NCBI RefSeq assembly: GCF_006711645.1
Contig: NZ_CP041247.1
Coordinates: 4,712,001-4,776,000, forward strand
DNA: 64,000 nt
Direction: 5' to 3'
Source: Klebsiella electrica
Lineage (GTDB): Bacteria; Pseudomonadota; Gammaproteobacteria; Enterobacterales; Enterobacteriaceae
Shown here: positions 56,611 to 64,000 of the stretch, one piece after another
Layout of the letters: each line of letters opens with the position of its first letter
Position numbering within the stretch: position 1 is the first letter of the stretch
Program-made: the position numbers and the translations under genes
Notes under the pieces: generated by a model
What the model saw: only the letters and a program-made list of their open reading frames with translations
Databases searched by the model: none
Told to the model about the DNA's origin: nothing

Positions 56611-57609
56611 ATGAAAACGTTAGGTGAATTTATTGTCGAAAAGCAACACGAGTTTTCCCACGCAACCGGCGAACTTACTGCTTTGTTGTCGGCGATAAAG
56701 TTAGGCGCCAAGATCATCCACCGCGATATCAATAAGGCCGGTCTGGTCGATATCCTGGGTGCCAGCGGTGCTGAAAACGTCCAGGGTGAGGTACAGCAAA
56801 AACTCGACCTGTTCGCCAATGAAAAATTGAAAGCTGCACTGCGAGCGCGCGATATCGTGGCTGGGATCGCCTCTGAAGAAGAAGATGAGATCGTTGTCTT
56901 TGAAGGCTGTGAACACGCGAAATATGTAGTGCTCATGGACCCTCTGGATGGCTCCTCTAACATCGACGTTAACGTCTCCGTCGGGACTATCTTCTCCATC
57001 TACCGTCGCATAACTCCGGTTGGAACACCGGTCACCGTTGAAGATTTCCTGCAACCGGGCAGTCAGCAGGTCGCGGCAGGCTATGTCGTTTATGGCTCTT
57101 CCACCATGCTGGTCTATACCACCGGCTGCGGCGTGCACGCCTTCACCTACGATCCTTCTCTTGGCGTTTTCTGCCTCTCTCAGGAGCGCATGCGCTTCCC
57201 GGAGAAAGGCAACACCTACTCCATTAACGAAGGTAACTACATCAAGTTCCCGCTGGGGGTGAAGAAGTACATCAAGTACTGTCAGGAAGAAGATACCGGA
57301 ACCCAGCGCCCCTACACCTCGCGCTATATCGGTTCCCTGGTGGCGGACTTTCACCGCAACCTGCTGAAAGGCGGCATCTATCTGTATCCGAGCACCGCCA
57401 GCCATCCGGACGGTAAGCTGCGCCTGCTGTACGAATGCAACCCGATGGCGTTCCTCGCCGAACAGGCGGGCGGTAAAGCCAGCGACGGTAAAGAGCGTAT
57501 TCTCGATATCATCCCGACCAGCCTGCACCAGCGTCGTTCTTTCTTCGTCGGCAACAACCATATGGTTGAAGACGTCGAGAACTTCATTAAAGAGTTCCCG
57601 GACGCGTAA
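56611..57609 (+). CDS. fbp: Fructose-1,6-bisphosphatase class I
   Basis: 332-aa gluconeogenic phosphatase. The class I metal-binding motif [14 protein letters not shown] is at about residues 109-122, and [20 protein letters not shown] is the catalytic C-terminal region. Same length as in E. coli. The start [15 protein letters not shown] follows a weak CAGGGAACGGGTT site. Confidence 0.98.
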   Translation: MKTLGEFIVEKQHEFSHATGELTALLSAIKLGAKIIHRDINKAGLVDILGASGAENVQGEVQQKLDLFANEKLKAALRARDIVAGIASEEEDEIVVFEGCEHAKYVVLMDPLDGSSNIDVNVSVGTIFSIYRRITPVGTPVTVEDFLQPGSQQVAAGYVVYGSSTMLVYTTGCGVHAFTYDPSLGVFCLSQERMRFPEKGNTYSINEGNYIKFPLGVKKYIKYCQEEDTGTQRPYTSRYIGSLVADFHRNLLKGGIYLYPSTASHPDGKLRLLYECNPMAFLAEQAGGKASDGKERILDIIPTSLHQRRSFFVGNNHMVEDVENFIKEFPDA

Positions 57610-57617
57610 CGCCTCCC

Positions 57618-57645
57618 TTCCCCTCCCGCCCGGGAGGGGAATTTT
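57618..57645. terminator. Bidirectional terminator between fbp and yjfF
   Basis: TTCCCCTCCC and GGGAGGGGAA form a perfect 10-bp stem with a 4-base loop, followed by TTTT for fbp and preceded by a short A-poor stretch for yjfF. The two genes converge and this hairpin serves mainly fbp. Confidence 0.75.
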
Positions 57646-57648
57646 CCG

Positions 57649-58647
57649 CTAACGATGCGCCGTTCCGCTGACCCGGGTAACCGGTGAGTTCTGTCGGTTT
57701 TCCCACAGCACCGTCAGACCCCGCTGCAACGCGATAAAAACAAACAGCAAAATCCCGATGGCAATTTTTGTCCACCACGAACTCAGGGTCCCGTCGAAGT
57801 TAATGTAGGTCTGAATCAGCCCCTGAATCGCTACCCCGAACAAGGTGCCGAGCACCGTCCCGACGCCGCCGCTCAACAGCGTGCCGCCAATGACCACCGA
57901 TGCAATCGCATCCAGCTCAACGCCAACGCCGGCAAGGGCATACCCGGCCTGGGTATAGACAGAAAACACAATCCCCGCCAGCGTCGCCAGCCCGGTAGAC
58001 AGCATATAAATACGAATGGTGGTCCCGCGCGTTGAAATCCCCATCAGGTTAGCCGAAACGGCGCTGCCGCCGATGGCGTACACCTGGTTGCCGAAGCGGG
58101 TGCGATGGGCCATAAAGATACCCGCCACCACCACCAGCAGCATCAGCAGCCCCATCGCGCTCAGACGCCCGCCGCCGGGAATCGTCCACGCCAGCCCGGA
58201 GAGGGTGTCGTACACCGGGTGATCGATAGGAATCGACTCTTCGGACACCAGATAGCTGACGCCGCGCAGAAAGAACATCCCGGCGAGAGTAATAATAAAC
58301 GCCGGGATTTTCAGCGCATCGATAAACCAGCCCATCAGCGCGCCAAACGCGCAGCCCATCGCCAGCACCAGCGGGAACGCCAGCAGCGGATCGATGCCCC
58401 AGGCGCCAATGGCCTTCGCCAGGAACACGCCGGTAAAGGCTATCACCGACCCGACCGAAAGATCGATCCCGCCGGAGAGGATCACAAAGGTCATCCCGAC
58501 GGCAATGATGCCCAGAAAGGCGTTGTCGGTCAGAATGTTGCAAATCACCCGCGTCGAAGCAAAGCCGGGAAACTGGGTCAGGCAGTACAGATAGCCCAAC
58601 ACAAAGACGGCCAGGGTTATCATCAACGGTAAATTACGTTTTATCAT
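57649..58647 (-). CDS. yjfF: Galactofuranose ABC transporter permease YjfF
   Basis: 332-aa BPD_transp_2 permease of the ribose/galactose type, about ten membrane segments, with the family loop GGIDLSVGSVIAFTGV. Second membrane subunit of the YtfQRT-YjfF importer. Overlaps ytfT by 14 bases, so it is translationally coupled. Last gene of the operon. Confidence 0.96.
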   Translation of the reverse strand: MIKRNLPLMITLAVFVLGYLYCLTQFPGFASTRVICNILTDNAFLGIIAVGMTFVILSGGIDLSVGSVIAFTGVFLAKAIGAWGIDPLLAFPLVLAMGCAFGALMGWFIDALKIPAFIITLAGMFFLRGVSYLVSEESIPIDHPVYDTLSGLAWTIPGGGRLSAMGLLMLLVVVAGIFMAHRTRFGNQVYAIGGSAVSANLMGISTRGTTIRIYMLSTGLATLAGIVFSVYTQAGYALAGVGVELDAIASVVIGGTLLSGGVGTVLGTLFGVAIQGLIQTYINFDGTLSSWWTKIAIGILLFVFIALQRGLTVLWENRQNSPVTRVSGTAHR

Positions 58648-59659
58648 GGCCGCGTACTCCTTTCAGTAAGCCAATAAAGCGCGGCGACTGGACGATCAGT
58701 ACGCACAGCACTACCACCGCCTTCACCACCTGATTCATCTCCGGCGGGAAGCCCGACAGCAGGATCCCGGTATTCATCCCCTGAATGATCAGGGCCCCGA
58801 CCACCGAAAGTAGCAGGTTAAAGCGCCCGCCCATCAGCGATCCGCCGCCGATCACCACCGCCAGGATGGCATCCAGCTCCAGCCACAGCCCGGCGTTATT
58901 GGCATCGGCGCCGCGAATATCCGCCGCCACGATAATCCCGGCAATGGCCGCGCAGATACCGCTCAGCACATAGGCCAGCATCACCACAATCCGGGTATTC
59001 ACCCCGGCGTTTTTCGCCGCGCGGATGTTGATCCCCACCGCTTCGATAAACATCCCCAGCGCCGTCTTGCGGGTAAAAAGCCAGAACAGCAGGAGCGTCG
59101 CAGCGGCAATCAGCACCGGCGTTGGAAACAGCAGCAGCGAACCGCTGCCGAGCCAGGCCAGGTGCGGCGAATCGAAGGTCACGATCTGCCCGGAGGTGAT
59201 CAGCTGCGCGACGCCGCGTCCGGCGACCATCAGAATCAGCGTGGCCACAAAAGGCTGGATCTTCAGGATAGCCACCAGAATCCCGTTCCATAAGCCCGCC
59301 AGCGCCCCCGCCGCCAGCGAGGCCAGCAGCACCACCGGCAGACTGTGTCCGGCAACGGTCATCGAGGCCGCCGTCGCGCCGGCAATCGCCATCACCGCAC
59401 CAACCGACAGGTCGATTCCGCCAGTGGCAATGACCAGCGTCATGCCTATCGCCAGCAGCGCCACCGGCGCCGCGCGGTTGAGAATATCAATCGGGCTGCC
59501 GAACAGGCGCCCGTCCTGTAACACAATCTGAAAGAAGTGCGGCGCCACAAAGCTATCCACTACCAGCACGAGGATCAGGGCGATAATTTGCGGCATACCT
59601 TTCGGCCAGTTGAAGCGCCGCTTTGGCTGGCCGGTTTGTGGAACTGATCGGGGCATCAT
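58634..59659 (-). CDS. ytfT: Galactofuranose ABC transporter permease YtfT
   Basis: 341-aa membrane permease paired with YjfF; the loop GGIDLSVGAVMAIAG and the glycine-rich GGGSLMGGRFN are family features. The N-terminus is cytosolic and polar. Lies 10 bases downstream of ytfR and overlaps yjfF. Confidence 0.96.
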   Translation of the reverse strand: MMPRSVPQTGQPKRRFNWPKGMPQIIALILVLVVDSFVAPHFFQIVLQDGRLFGSPIDILNRAAPVALLAIGMTLVIATGGIDLSVGAVMAIAGATAASMTVAGHSLPVVLLASLAAGALAGLWNGILVAILKIQPFVATLILMVAGRGVAQLITSGQIVTFDSPHLAWLGSGSLLLFPTPVLIAAATLLLFWLFTRKTALGMFIEAVGINIRAAKNAGVNTRIVVMLAYVLSGICAAIAGIIVAADIRGADANNAGLWLELDAILAVVIGGGSLMGGRFNLLLSVVGALIIQGMNTGILLSGFPPEMNQVVKAVVVLCVLIVQSPRFIGLLKGVRGHDKT

Positions 59660-59669
59660 GGGTTACTCC

Positions 59670-61172
59670 TTATGCCGCAATAGCGTTCATGATTGCCGGG
59701 ACAGAAAGCTCGGCTAGCGGGATCTCCGCTACCTGCTTACGATCGCGCATGATAATTACCCGGTCGGCATAGCCCACCAGCTCCTCCAGTTCCGAGGAGA
59801 TAACCAGCAGCGCCAGACCATCAGCGCACAGGGTTTCAATCAGGCGGATAATCTCCGCATGCGCGCCAACGTCAATCCCGCGCGTCGGTTCATCGAGGAT
59901 CAGGAACTGCGGTTTGGTCAGCAGCCAGCGGGAGAGCAGCACCTTCTGCTGGTTGCCGCCGGAGAGAAATTCGATCGGCTGTTCGGCGCTGGGAGTGCGA
60001 ATACCGAGCTGGCGGATAAAGCGATCGGCAATATCATTTTGCTCGCGTCGCGGAATCGGCCGCAGCCAGCCGCGCTGGGCCTGCAGTGCGAGGACGATAT
60101 TTTCCCGCACCGATGCCGCGGCGATAATCCCGTCGGTTTTACGATCCTCAGGGCAAAAGCCAATGCCCAGGCATGAAGCCTGGTGCGGAGAACGCAGCCC
60201 CTGCGCTTTACCTTTGATCCACGCGGTGCCGCTGTCTGCCGGTTTGATGCCGAAAATGACCTCGGCGGTTTCCGTGCGTCCGGAGCCGAGCAGCCCCGCC
60301 AGACCGACTATCTCGCCGGGGCGCACCTGGAGGTTAAACGGCGCGATAACGCCTTTCTTGCCAAAACCCTCAAAGGCGGCGACCGGTTTGTCGCTCAGTA
60401 AAGTCCGGCCCGCGCGATGCAGGGCATCGTGCTCCAGCTCACGGCCAAGCATCATCTTCACCAGTTCGATCTGCGGCAGTTCGCGGGTTTCCCGACAACC
60501 GACAAAACCACCGTTGCGCAGAACGGTAATCCGGTCGCTGACGGCATACACCTGATCGAGGAAGTGGGTGACGAAAATCAGACTGACGCCTTCATCGCGC
60601 AGCCGACGCATCAGGGTGAAGAGCATCTCCACTTCCTGGGTATCCAGGCTGGCGGTAGGCTCATCAAGAATTAACACTTTTGCGGACAGGTCGATGGCCC
60701 GACAAATAGCGACGATCTGCTGCATCGCCACCGAAAAGCGGTTCAGCGGTTCGCGGACGTCGAGGGAAAAACCGTAGGACTCCATCAGCGCGGTGGCGCG
60801 CTTTTCCATCTCTTTACGCCGCAGCAGGCCAAAACGGCGGGGTTCGCGGCCGATAAACAGATTGTCCGCCACCGACATGTTCGGCAGCAGGTTAACCTCC
60901 TGATAAACCGTCCCGATGCCCAGCTGCTGGGCATGAGCGGTATTCTTCGGCGATATTTCCTGCCCCTCCAGCCAGATAGCTCCACGATCGGCGTGATAAA
61001 CGCCGGTAAGGGCTTTAATCAGTGTGGATTTACCCGCTCCGTTTTCGCCCAACAACGCCATGATTTCACCGCGCCGCAGGCTGAAATTGACGTTATCCAG
61101 CGCCTTCACACCGGGGAAAAATTTGCTCAGTCCCTCGGTACGCAGGATCTCCTGGTGTGCTTCGCCGTTCAT
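59670..61172 (-). CDS. ytfR: Galactofuranose ABC transporter ATP-binding protein YtfR
   Basis: 500-aa double ATPase (E. coli 500 aa). First nucleotide-binding domain with Walker A GENGAGKST and ALNR-type signature; second with GLLGSGRTE and the LSGGNQQKV signature, typical of sugar importers of the Mgl/Rbs type. Start at MNGEAHQE (61172), preceded by GGGGGAC; an ATG ten codons earlier is less likely. Confidence 0.96.
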   Translation of the reverse strand: MNGEAHQEILRTEGLSKFFPGVKALDNVNFSLRRGEIMALLGENGAGKSTLIKALTGVYHADRGAIWLEGQEISPKNTAHAQQLGIGTVYQEVNLLPNMSVADNLFIGREPRRFGLLRRKEMEKRATALMESYGFSLDVREPLNRFSVAMQQIVAICRAIDLSAKVLILDEPTASLDTQEVEMLFTLMRRLRDEGVSLIFVTHFLDQVYAVSDRITVLRNGGFVGCRETRELPQIELVKMMLGRELEHDALHRAGRTLLSDKPVAAFEGFGKKGVIAPFNLQVRPGEIVGLAGLLGSGRTETAEVIFGIKPADSGTAWIKGKAQGLRSPHQASCLGIGFCPEDRKTDGIIAAASVRENIVLALQAQRGWLRPIPRREQNDIADRFIRQLGIRTPSAEQPIEFLSGGNQQKVLLSRWLLTKPQFLILDEPTRGIDVGAHAEIIRLIETLCADGLALLVISSELEELVGYADRVIIMRDRKQVAEIPLAELSVPAIMNAIAA

Positions 61173-61268
61173 GATGTCCCCCTCCCCTAATCCTCTCCCC
61201 ACAGGGGGAGAGGGAATGCAACCTTGCGGTCTGATAACCCTCCCCCTCCGGAGAGAGGGTTAATTCAC

Positions 61269-62225
61269 TCAGTAGCCCATGTTTTTCTTCTTCTCGAGCT
61301 CTTCTTTCGCCGTATCCGGTAAATAAAGCGTCGATTTGGTAATGGTCAGTTTTTCAGGCAACGTGCCGTCTTTCTTATATTTTTCCAGCGCATCAAACGC
61401 CGGACCCGCCATGTTCGGCGTCAATTCAACGCTGGCATTCGCTTCTCCGGCGATCATGGCTTTATAGATATCCGGTACGCCATCAATCGAACCGGTCAGG
61501 ATATCTTTGCCAGGCTTCAGCCCGGCTTCTTTAATCGCCTGAATGGCGCCAATCACCATGTCATCGTTATGGGCGTAGACCATACAGATGTTCTTGCCGT
61601 TGTTTTCAGCTTTGATAAAGCTCTCCATCACCTCTTTGCCTTTACTGCGGGTAAAGTCGCCAGACTGAGAGCGGATAATTTTGATATTTGGGGATTTGGC
61701 AATGGCGTCAGCGAAGCCTTTCTTCCGGTCAATCGCCACGCTCGCCCCAACGGTGCCCTGCAGCTCAACCACGTTACACGGCTTGCCGTCGACGGTTTTC
61801 ACCAGCCAGTCACCAATCAGCTGACCTTCCAGCACGTTGTTGGCGGTGACGGTGGTCATGTAGAGATCTTTGTCTTTCACATCAATCGAGCGGTCGAGCA
61901 GAAATACCGGAATTTTGGCCTCTTTGGCCTCTTTCAACACCGGTTCCCAGCCGGTCGCGACAACCGGGGCGATAAAGATGGCGTCGACGCCCTGGGCGAT
62001 AAAGGAGCGGACGGCTTTAATCTGGTTTTCCTGTTTTTGCTGGCCGTCGGCAATCTTCAGAGTGATTCCGCGTTTCGCGGCCTCCTCCTTCGCAACGTTG
62101 GTTTCGGCAGCACGCCAGCCGGATTCAGATCCGACCTGCGAAAATCCTACGGTCAGAGGGGCAGCCATTGCCATAGACGACATAGCTGCGGAAACTGCTG
62201 TGACAAGAAGTAAGCGCTTCCACAT
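61269..62225 (-). CDS. ytfQ: Galactofuranose-binding periplasmic protein YtfQ
   Basis: 318 aa, the same length as E. coli YtfQ, which binds galactofuranose. Sec signal MWKRLLLVTAVSAAMSSMAM-A-APL. Two-lobed sugar-binding fold: VGFSQVGSESGWR, FIAPVVATGWEP, DMVIGAIQAIKEAGLKPGKD. Start at MWKRLLL (62225) with GAGGACC before it. Between ytfQ and ytfR lie 96 bases with a hairpin-forming CCCTCCCCCTCCGGAGAGAG stretch. First gene of the importer operon. Confidence 0.96.
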   Translation of the reverse strand: MWKRLLLVTAVSAAMSSMAMAAPLTVGFSQVGSESGWRAAETNVAKEEAAKRGITLKIADGQQKQENQIKAVRSFIAQGVDAIFIAPVVATGWEPVLKEAKEAKIPVFLLDRSIDVKDKDLYMTTVTANNVLEGQLIGDWLVKTVDGKPCNVVELQGTVGASVAIDRKKGFADAIAKSPNIKIIRSQSGDFTRSKGKEVMESFIKAENNGKNICMVYAHNDDMVIGAIQAIKEAGLKPGKDILTGSIDGVPDIYKAMIAGEANASVELTPNMAGPAFDALEKYKKDGTLPEKLTITKSTLYLPDTAKEELEKKKNMGY

Positions 62226-62290
62226 AAAAAAGGTCCTCGTCGGGTTGCTTTGGGTTAAATCGTCATCTGCGAACAAACTATAGACAACTC

Positions 62291-62317
62291 GTGATGTAAC
62301 TGAATGCGTTACATCAC
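62291..62317 (-). promoter_or_regulatory. Candidate operator 1 of ytfQ
   Basis: GTGATGTAAC-N7-GTTACATCAC is a perfect 10+10 inverted repeat, 66 bases upstream of the ytfQ start. It shares the ATGTAAC half with the site at 62450. Confidence 0.6.
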
Positions 62318-62449
62318 ACTTCGAAAAAGTAAATTAAATGTTAATTGCCGCGATTTAATCCAGCTGAGAGCAGATAAGGCTTCCCGTAGCTCACGTCTGC
62401 CGACGCATGAGGTGAAATTTTTCGCATGTTGAGAAATCAAACAGATGCA

Positions 62450-62465
62450 ATGTAAACGGTTACAT
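62450..62465 (-). promoter_or_regulatory. Candidate LacI/GalR-type operator 2 of ytfQ
   Basis: ATGTAA-ACGG-TTACAT, a palindrome with a central CG and the GTAAACGNTTAC core used by GalR/GalS. It lies 225 bases before ytfQ. Two spaced operators would permit looping. Galactose-family control suits a galactofuranose importer; which repressor binds is not shown. Confidence 0.6.
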
Positions 62466-62584
62466 TGTTTTATTCAGGATGTGGCTATGTTTATGGATTT
62501 TCAGGTTGTTTTTCGAGGGTAAATTCTGAGTGATTAGCGGCGGGCAAAATGAAAAGAAGCGAAGACATTCGATGCGAGTTGGCT

Positions 62585-62590
62585 ATAATA
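62585..62590 (+). promoter_or_regulatory. ppa promoter -10 element
   Basis: Perfect TATAAT 40 bases before the ppa start, preceded by TGGC. No clear -35 hexamer was seen at 16-18 bases. Confidence 0.6.
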
Positions 62591-62629
62591 CCAGGCACTT
62601 GTTTGCCATACATTTTAAAGGAAACAGAC

Positions 62630-63157
62630 ATGAGCTTACTCAACGTACCTGCGGGTAAAGATCTGCCGGAAGATATCTACGTCGTGATCGAGATCCCGGC
62701 TAACGCAGACCCAATCAAATACGAAGTCGACAAAGAGAGCGGCGCGCTGTTCGTTGATCGCTTCATGTCCACTGCGATGTTCTATCCGTGCAACTACGGC
62801 TATATCAACCACACCCTGTCTCTGGACGGCGACCCGGTTGACGTACTGGTCCCGACGCCGTACCCGCTGGAGCCAGGCTCTGTGATCCGCTGCCGTCCGG
62901 TTGGCGTACTGAAGATGACCGACGAATCCGGTGAAGATGCGAAACTGGTTGCCGTACCGCACACCAAGCTGAGCAAAGAGTACGATCACATCAAAGATGT
63001 GAACGACCTGCCGGAACTGCTGAAAGCACAGATCACCCACTTCTTCGAGCACTACAAAGACCTGGAAAAAGGCAAATGGGTGAAAGTTGACGGTTGGGAC
63101 AATGCTGAAGCGGCTAAAGCTGAAATCATTGCTTCCTTCGAGCGCGCTAAGAAGTAA
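62630..63157 (+). CDS. ppa: Inorganic diphosphatase
   Basis: 175-aa family I soluble pyrophosphatase, essential for clearing PPi. Metal-binding aspartates are in DGDPVDVLV and near [13 protein letters not shown]. Start at [11 protein letters not shown] (62630) with an AAAGGAAAC site. The frame is open for 27 more codons, without family sequence. Length as in E. coli. Confidence 0.98.
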   Translation: MSLLNVPAGKDLPEDIYVVIEIPANADPIKYEVDKESGALFVDRFMSTAMFYPCNYGYINHTLSLDGDPVDVLVPTPYPLEPGSVIRCRPVGVLKMTDESGEDAKLVAVPHTKLSKEYDHIKDVNDLPELLKAQITHFFEHYKDLEKGKWVKVDGWDNAEAAKAEIIASFERAKK

Positions 63158-63179
63158 TTCTGCCGCACTCAGATTATCG

Positions 63180-63206
63180 AAAACACCGCCTCAGGGCGGT
63201 GTTTTT
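63180..63206 (+). terminator. Rho-independent terminator after ppa
   Basis: ACACCGCC and GGCGGTGT form a perfect 8-bp stem with a 4-base loop, flanked by A and T runs (TTTTT). It begins 23 bases past the ppa stop. Confidence 0.93.
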
Positions 63207-63226
63207 GCTTATGGCCCGGAGCCATC

Positions 63227-63260
63227 TCCCGGGTGGCGGCTAACGCCTTACCCGGGCTAC
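63227..63260. repeat. REP element preceding the tandem array
   Basis: TCCCGGGTGGCGGCTAACGC followed by CTTACCCGGGCTAC. It is a full REP hairpin of the first type; the array that follows uses the second type. Confidence 0.82.
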
Positions 63261-63299
63261 AACTCCCCCACAGGCGATAAAGCCAGGCACCGCACCCGC

Positions 63300-64000
63300 G
63301 TAGCCCCGGTAAGCACAGCGCCACCGGGGAGCAAACGGCGCCAGTGCCACAGGCCCGCCCGCAGGCAATGCGCCAGGCGATCAAGCCAGACACCGCACCA
63401 TGCCCGTAGCCCCGGTAAGCACAGCGCCACCGGGGAGCAAACGGCGCCAGTGCCACAGGCCCGCCCGCAGGCAATACGCCAGGCGATCAAGCCAGATACC
63501 GCACCCACCCGTAGCCCCGGTAAGCACAGCGCCATCGGGGAGCAAACGGCGCCAGTGCCACAGGCCCGCCCGCAGGCAATACGCCAGGTGAAAATCCCCA
63601 ACACCGCACCCACCCGTAGCCCCGGTAAGCGCAGCGCCACCGGGGAGCAAACGGCGCCAGTGCCACAGGCCCCCCGCGGGCAATACGCCAGGCGATAAAG
63701 CCAGGCACCGCACCCACCCGTAGCCCCGGTAAGCACAGCGCCTCCGGGGAGCAAACGACGCCAGTGCCACAGGCCCGCCCGCAGGCAATACGCCAGGCGA
63801 TCAAGCCAGGCACCGCACCCACGTAGCCCCGGTAAGCACAGCGCCACCGGGGAGCAAACGGCGCCAGTGCCACAGGCCCCCCGCAGGCAATACGCCAGGC
63901 GATCAAGCCAGACACCGCACCACCCGTAGCCCCGGTAAGCACAGCGCCACCGGGGAGTAAACGGCGCCAGTGCCACAGGCCCCCCGCGGGCAATACGCCA
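63300..64000. repeat. Tandem REP-containing array, about 105-bp units, seven copies in the window
   Basis: Units beginning GTAGCCCCGGTAAGC start at 63300, 63406, 63511, 63616, 63720, 63823 and 63926; the intervals are 106, 105, 105, 104, 103 and 103. Each holds the REP palindrome with GCCACCGGGGAG, then GGCGCCAGTGCCACAGGC, a CCGCAGGCAATACGCCAGGC segment and a short variable CACCGCACCCACCC-type tail. Copies are near-identical with point changes. The array is cut by the window end, so its full size is unknown. Open frames of up to 239 aa across it are artefacts. Confidence 0.93.

Noticed and set aside
63257..63976. 239-aa and other glycine/arginine-rich open frames across the ppa-distal array
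   Set aside because: The repeated motif (WHWRRLLPGGA and similar) is translated REP sequence; no start signal, and frames exist on both strands.
63300..64000. Possible CRISPR array
   Set aside because: The intervals are about 105 bases and nearly the whole unit is repeated, with no unique spacers of constant length and no cas genes; it is a REP-based tandem repeat.

Overview
The window is a chromosomal segment of an enterobacterium, most likely Klebsiella or a close relative such as Raoultella. The backbone order yjgR, lptG-lptF, pepA-holC-valS, yjgM, miaE, rraB, argI, yjgK, pyrLBI, ridA, mgtA, treR, treBC, nrdDG, cybC, tldE(pmbA), darP(yjgA), mpl, fbp, yjfF-ytfT-ytfR-ytfQ, ppa matches the E. 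coli gene neighbourhood. The GC-rich coding sequence, the complete myo-inositol (iol) cluster and the very abundant REP/BIME palindromes fit Klebsiella. No tRNA, rRNA, insertion sequence, prophage or CRISPR array was seen.

Layout. (1) 41-2931: a two-gene sugar-acid operon, with a YjhG-type aldonate dehydratase and a YjhH/YagE-type 2-keto-3-deoxy-aldonate aldolase. (2) 3170-3733: a REP array. (3) 3906-15327: the inositol catabolic cluster iolE-iolG-iolD (minus), iolC fused to a DUF2090 aldolase-like domain and an RpiR-type regulator (plus), iolB-iolA (minus) and iolI (plus). Recurrent TGAAA/TTTCA-type inverted repeats at its promoters are probably the regulator's operators. Together these genes take myo-inositol to malonate semialdehyde/acetyl-CoA and a triose phosphate. 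No inositol transporter lies in the window. (4) 15426-31150: conserved backbone genes (LPS export, aminopeptidase, DNA polymerase chi, ValRS, tRNA modification, RNase E inhibitor, arginine and pyrimidine synthesis) and a decayed GH20 hexosaminidase remnant. (5) 31299-34312: mgtA with its 264-nt leader, the MgtL leader peptide and a PhoP box. (6) 34384-38587: the trehalose regulon. (7) 39079-41874: anaerobic ribonucleotide reductase, with FNR and NrdR-like sites upstream and a REP plus an ERIC element between nrdD and nrdG.

(8) 41881-50521 is the accessory region of most interest: a ten-gene minus-strand operon. It starts with a small stand-alone PRD protein, then a glycine-rich SFCGS protein, DUF4312, two multi-membrane proteins (DUF4311 and DUF4310), an amidohydrolase/deacetylase, a DgaE-like PLP ammonia-lyase, a DgaF-like KDGP aldolase, an exported lactonase, and a PRD/EIIB/EIIA-type regulator. 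The enzymes suggest breakdown of an acylated amino-sugar acid to pyruvate and glyceraldehyde-3-phosphate. The four DUF/SFCGS proteins look like an unassigned transport system that stands where a PTS permease would be. Upstream are a strong CRP site, a candidate -10 element and a perfect 20-bp palindrome in the predicted leader.

(9) 50833-63157: cybC, tldE, darP, an exported DUF4432 aldose-epimerase-like protein behind a CRP-like site, mpl, fbp, the galactofuranose ABC importer (ytfQRT-yjfF) with LacI/GalR-type operators, and ppa. (10) 63300-64000: a tandem array of about 105-bp REP-containing units that runs off the window edge.
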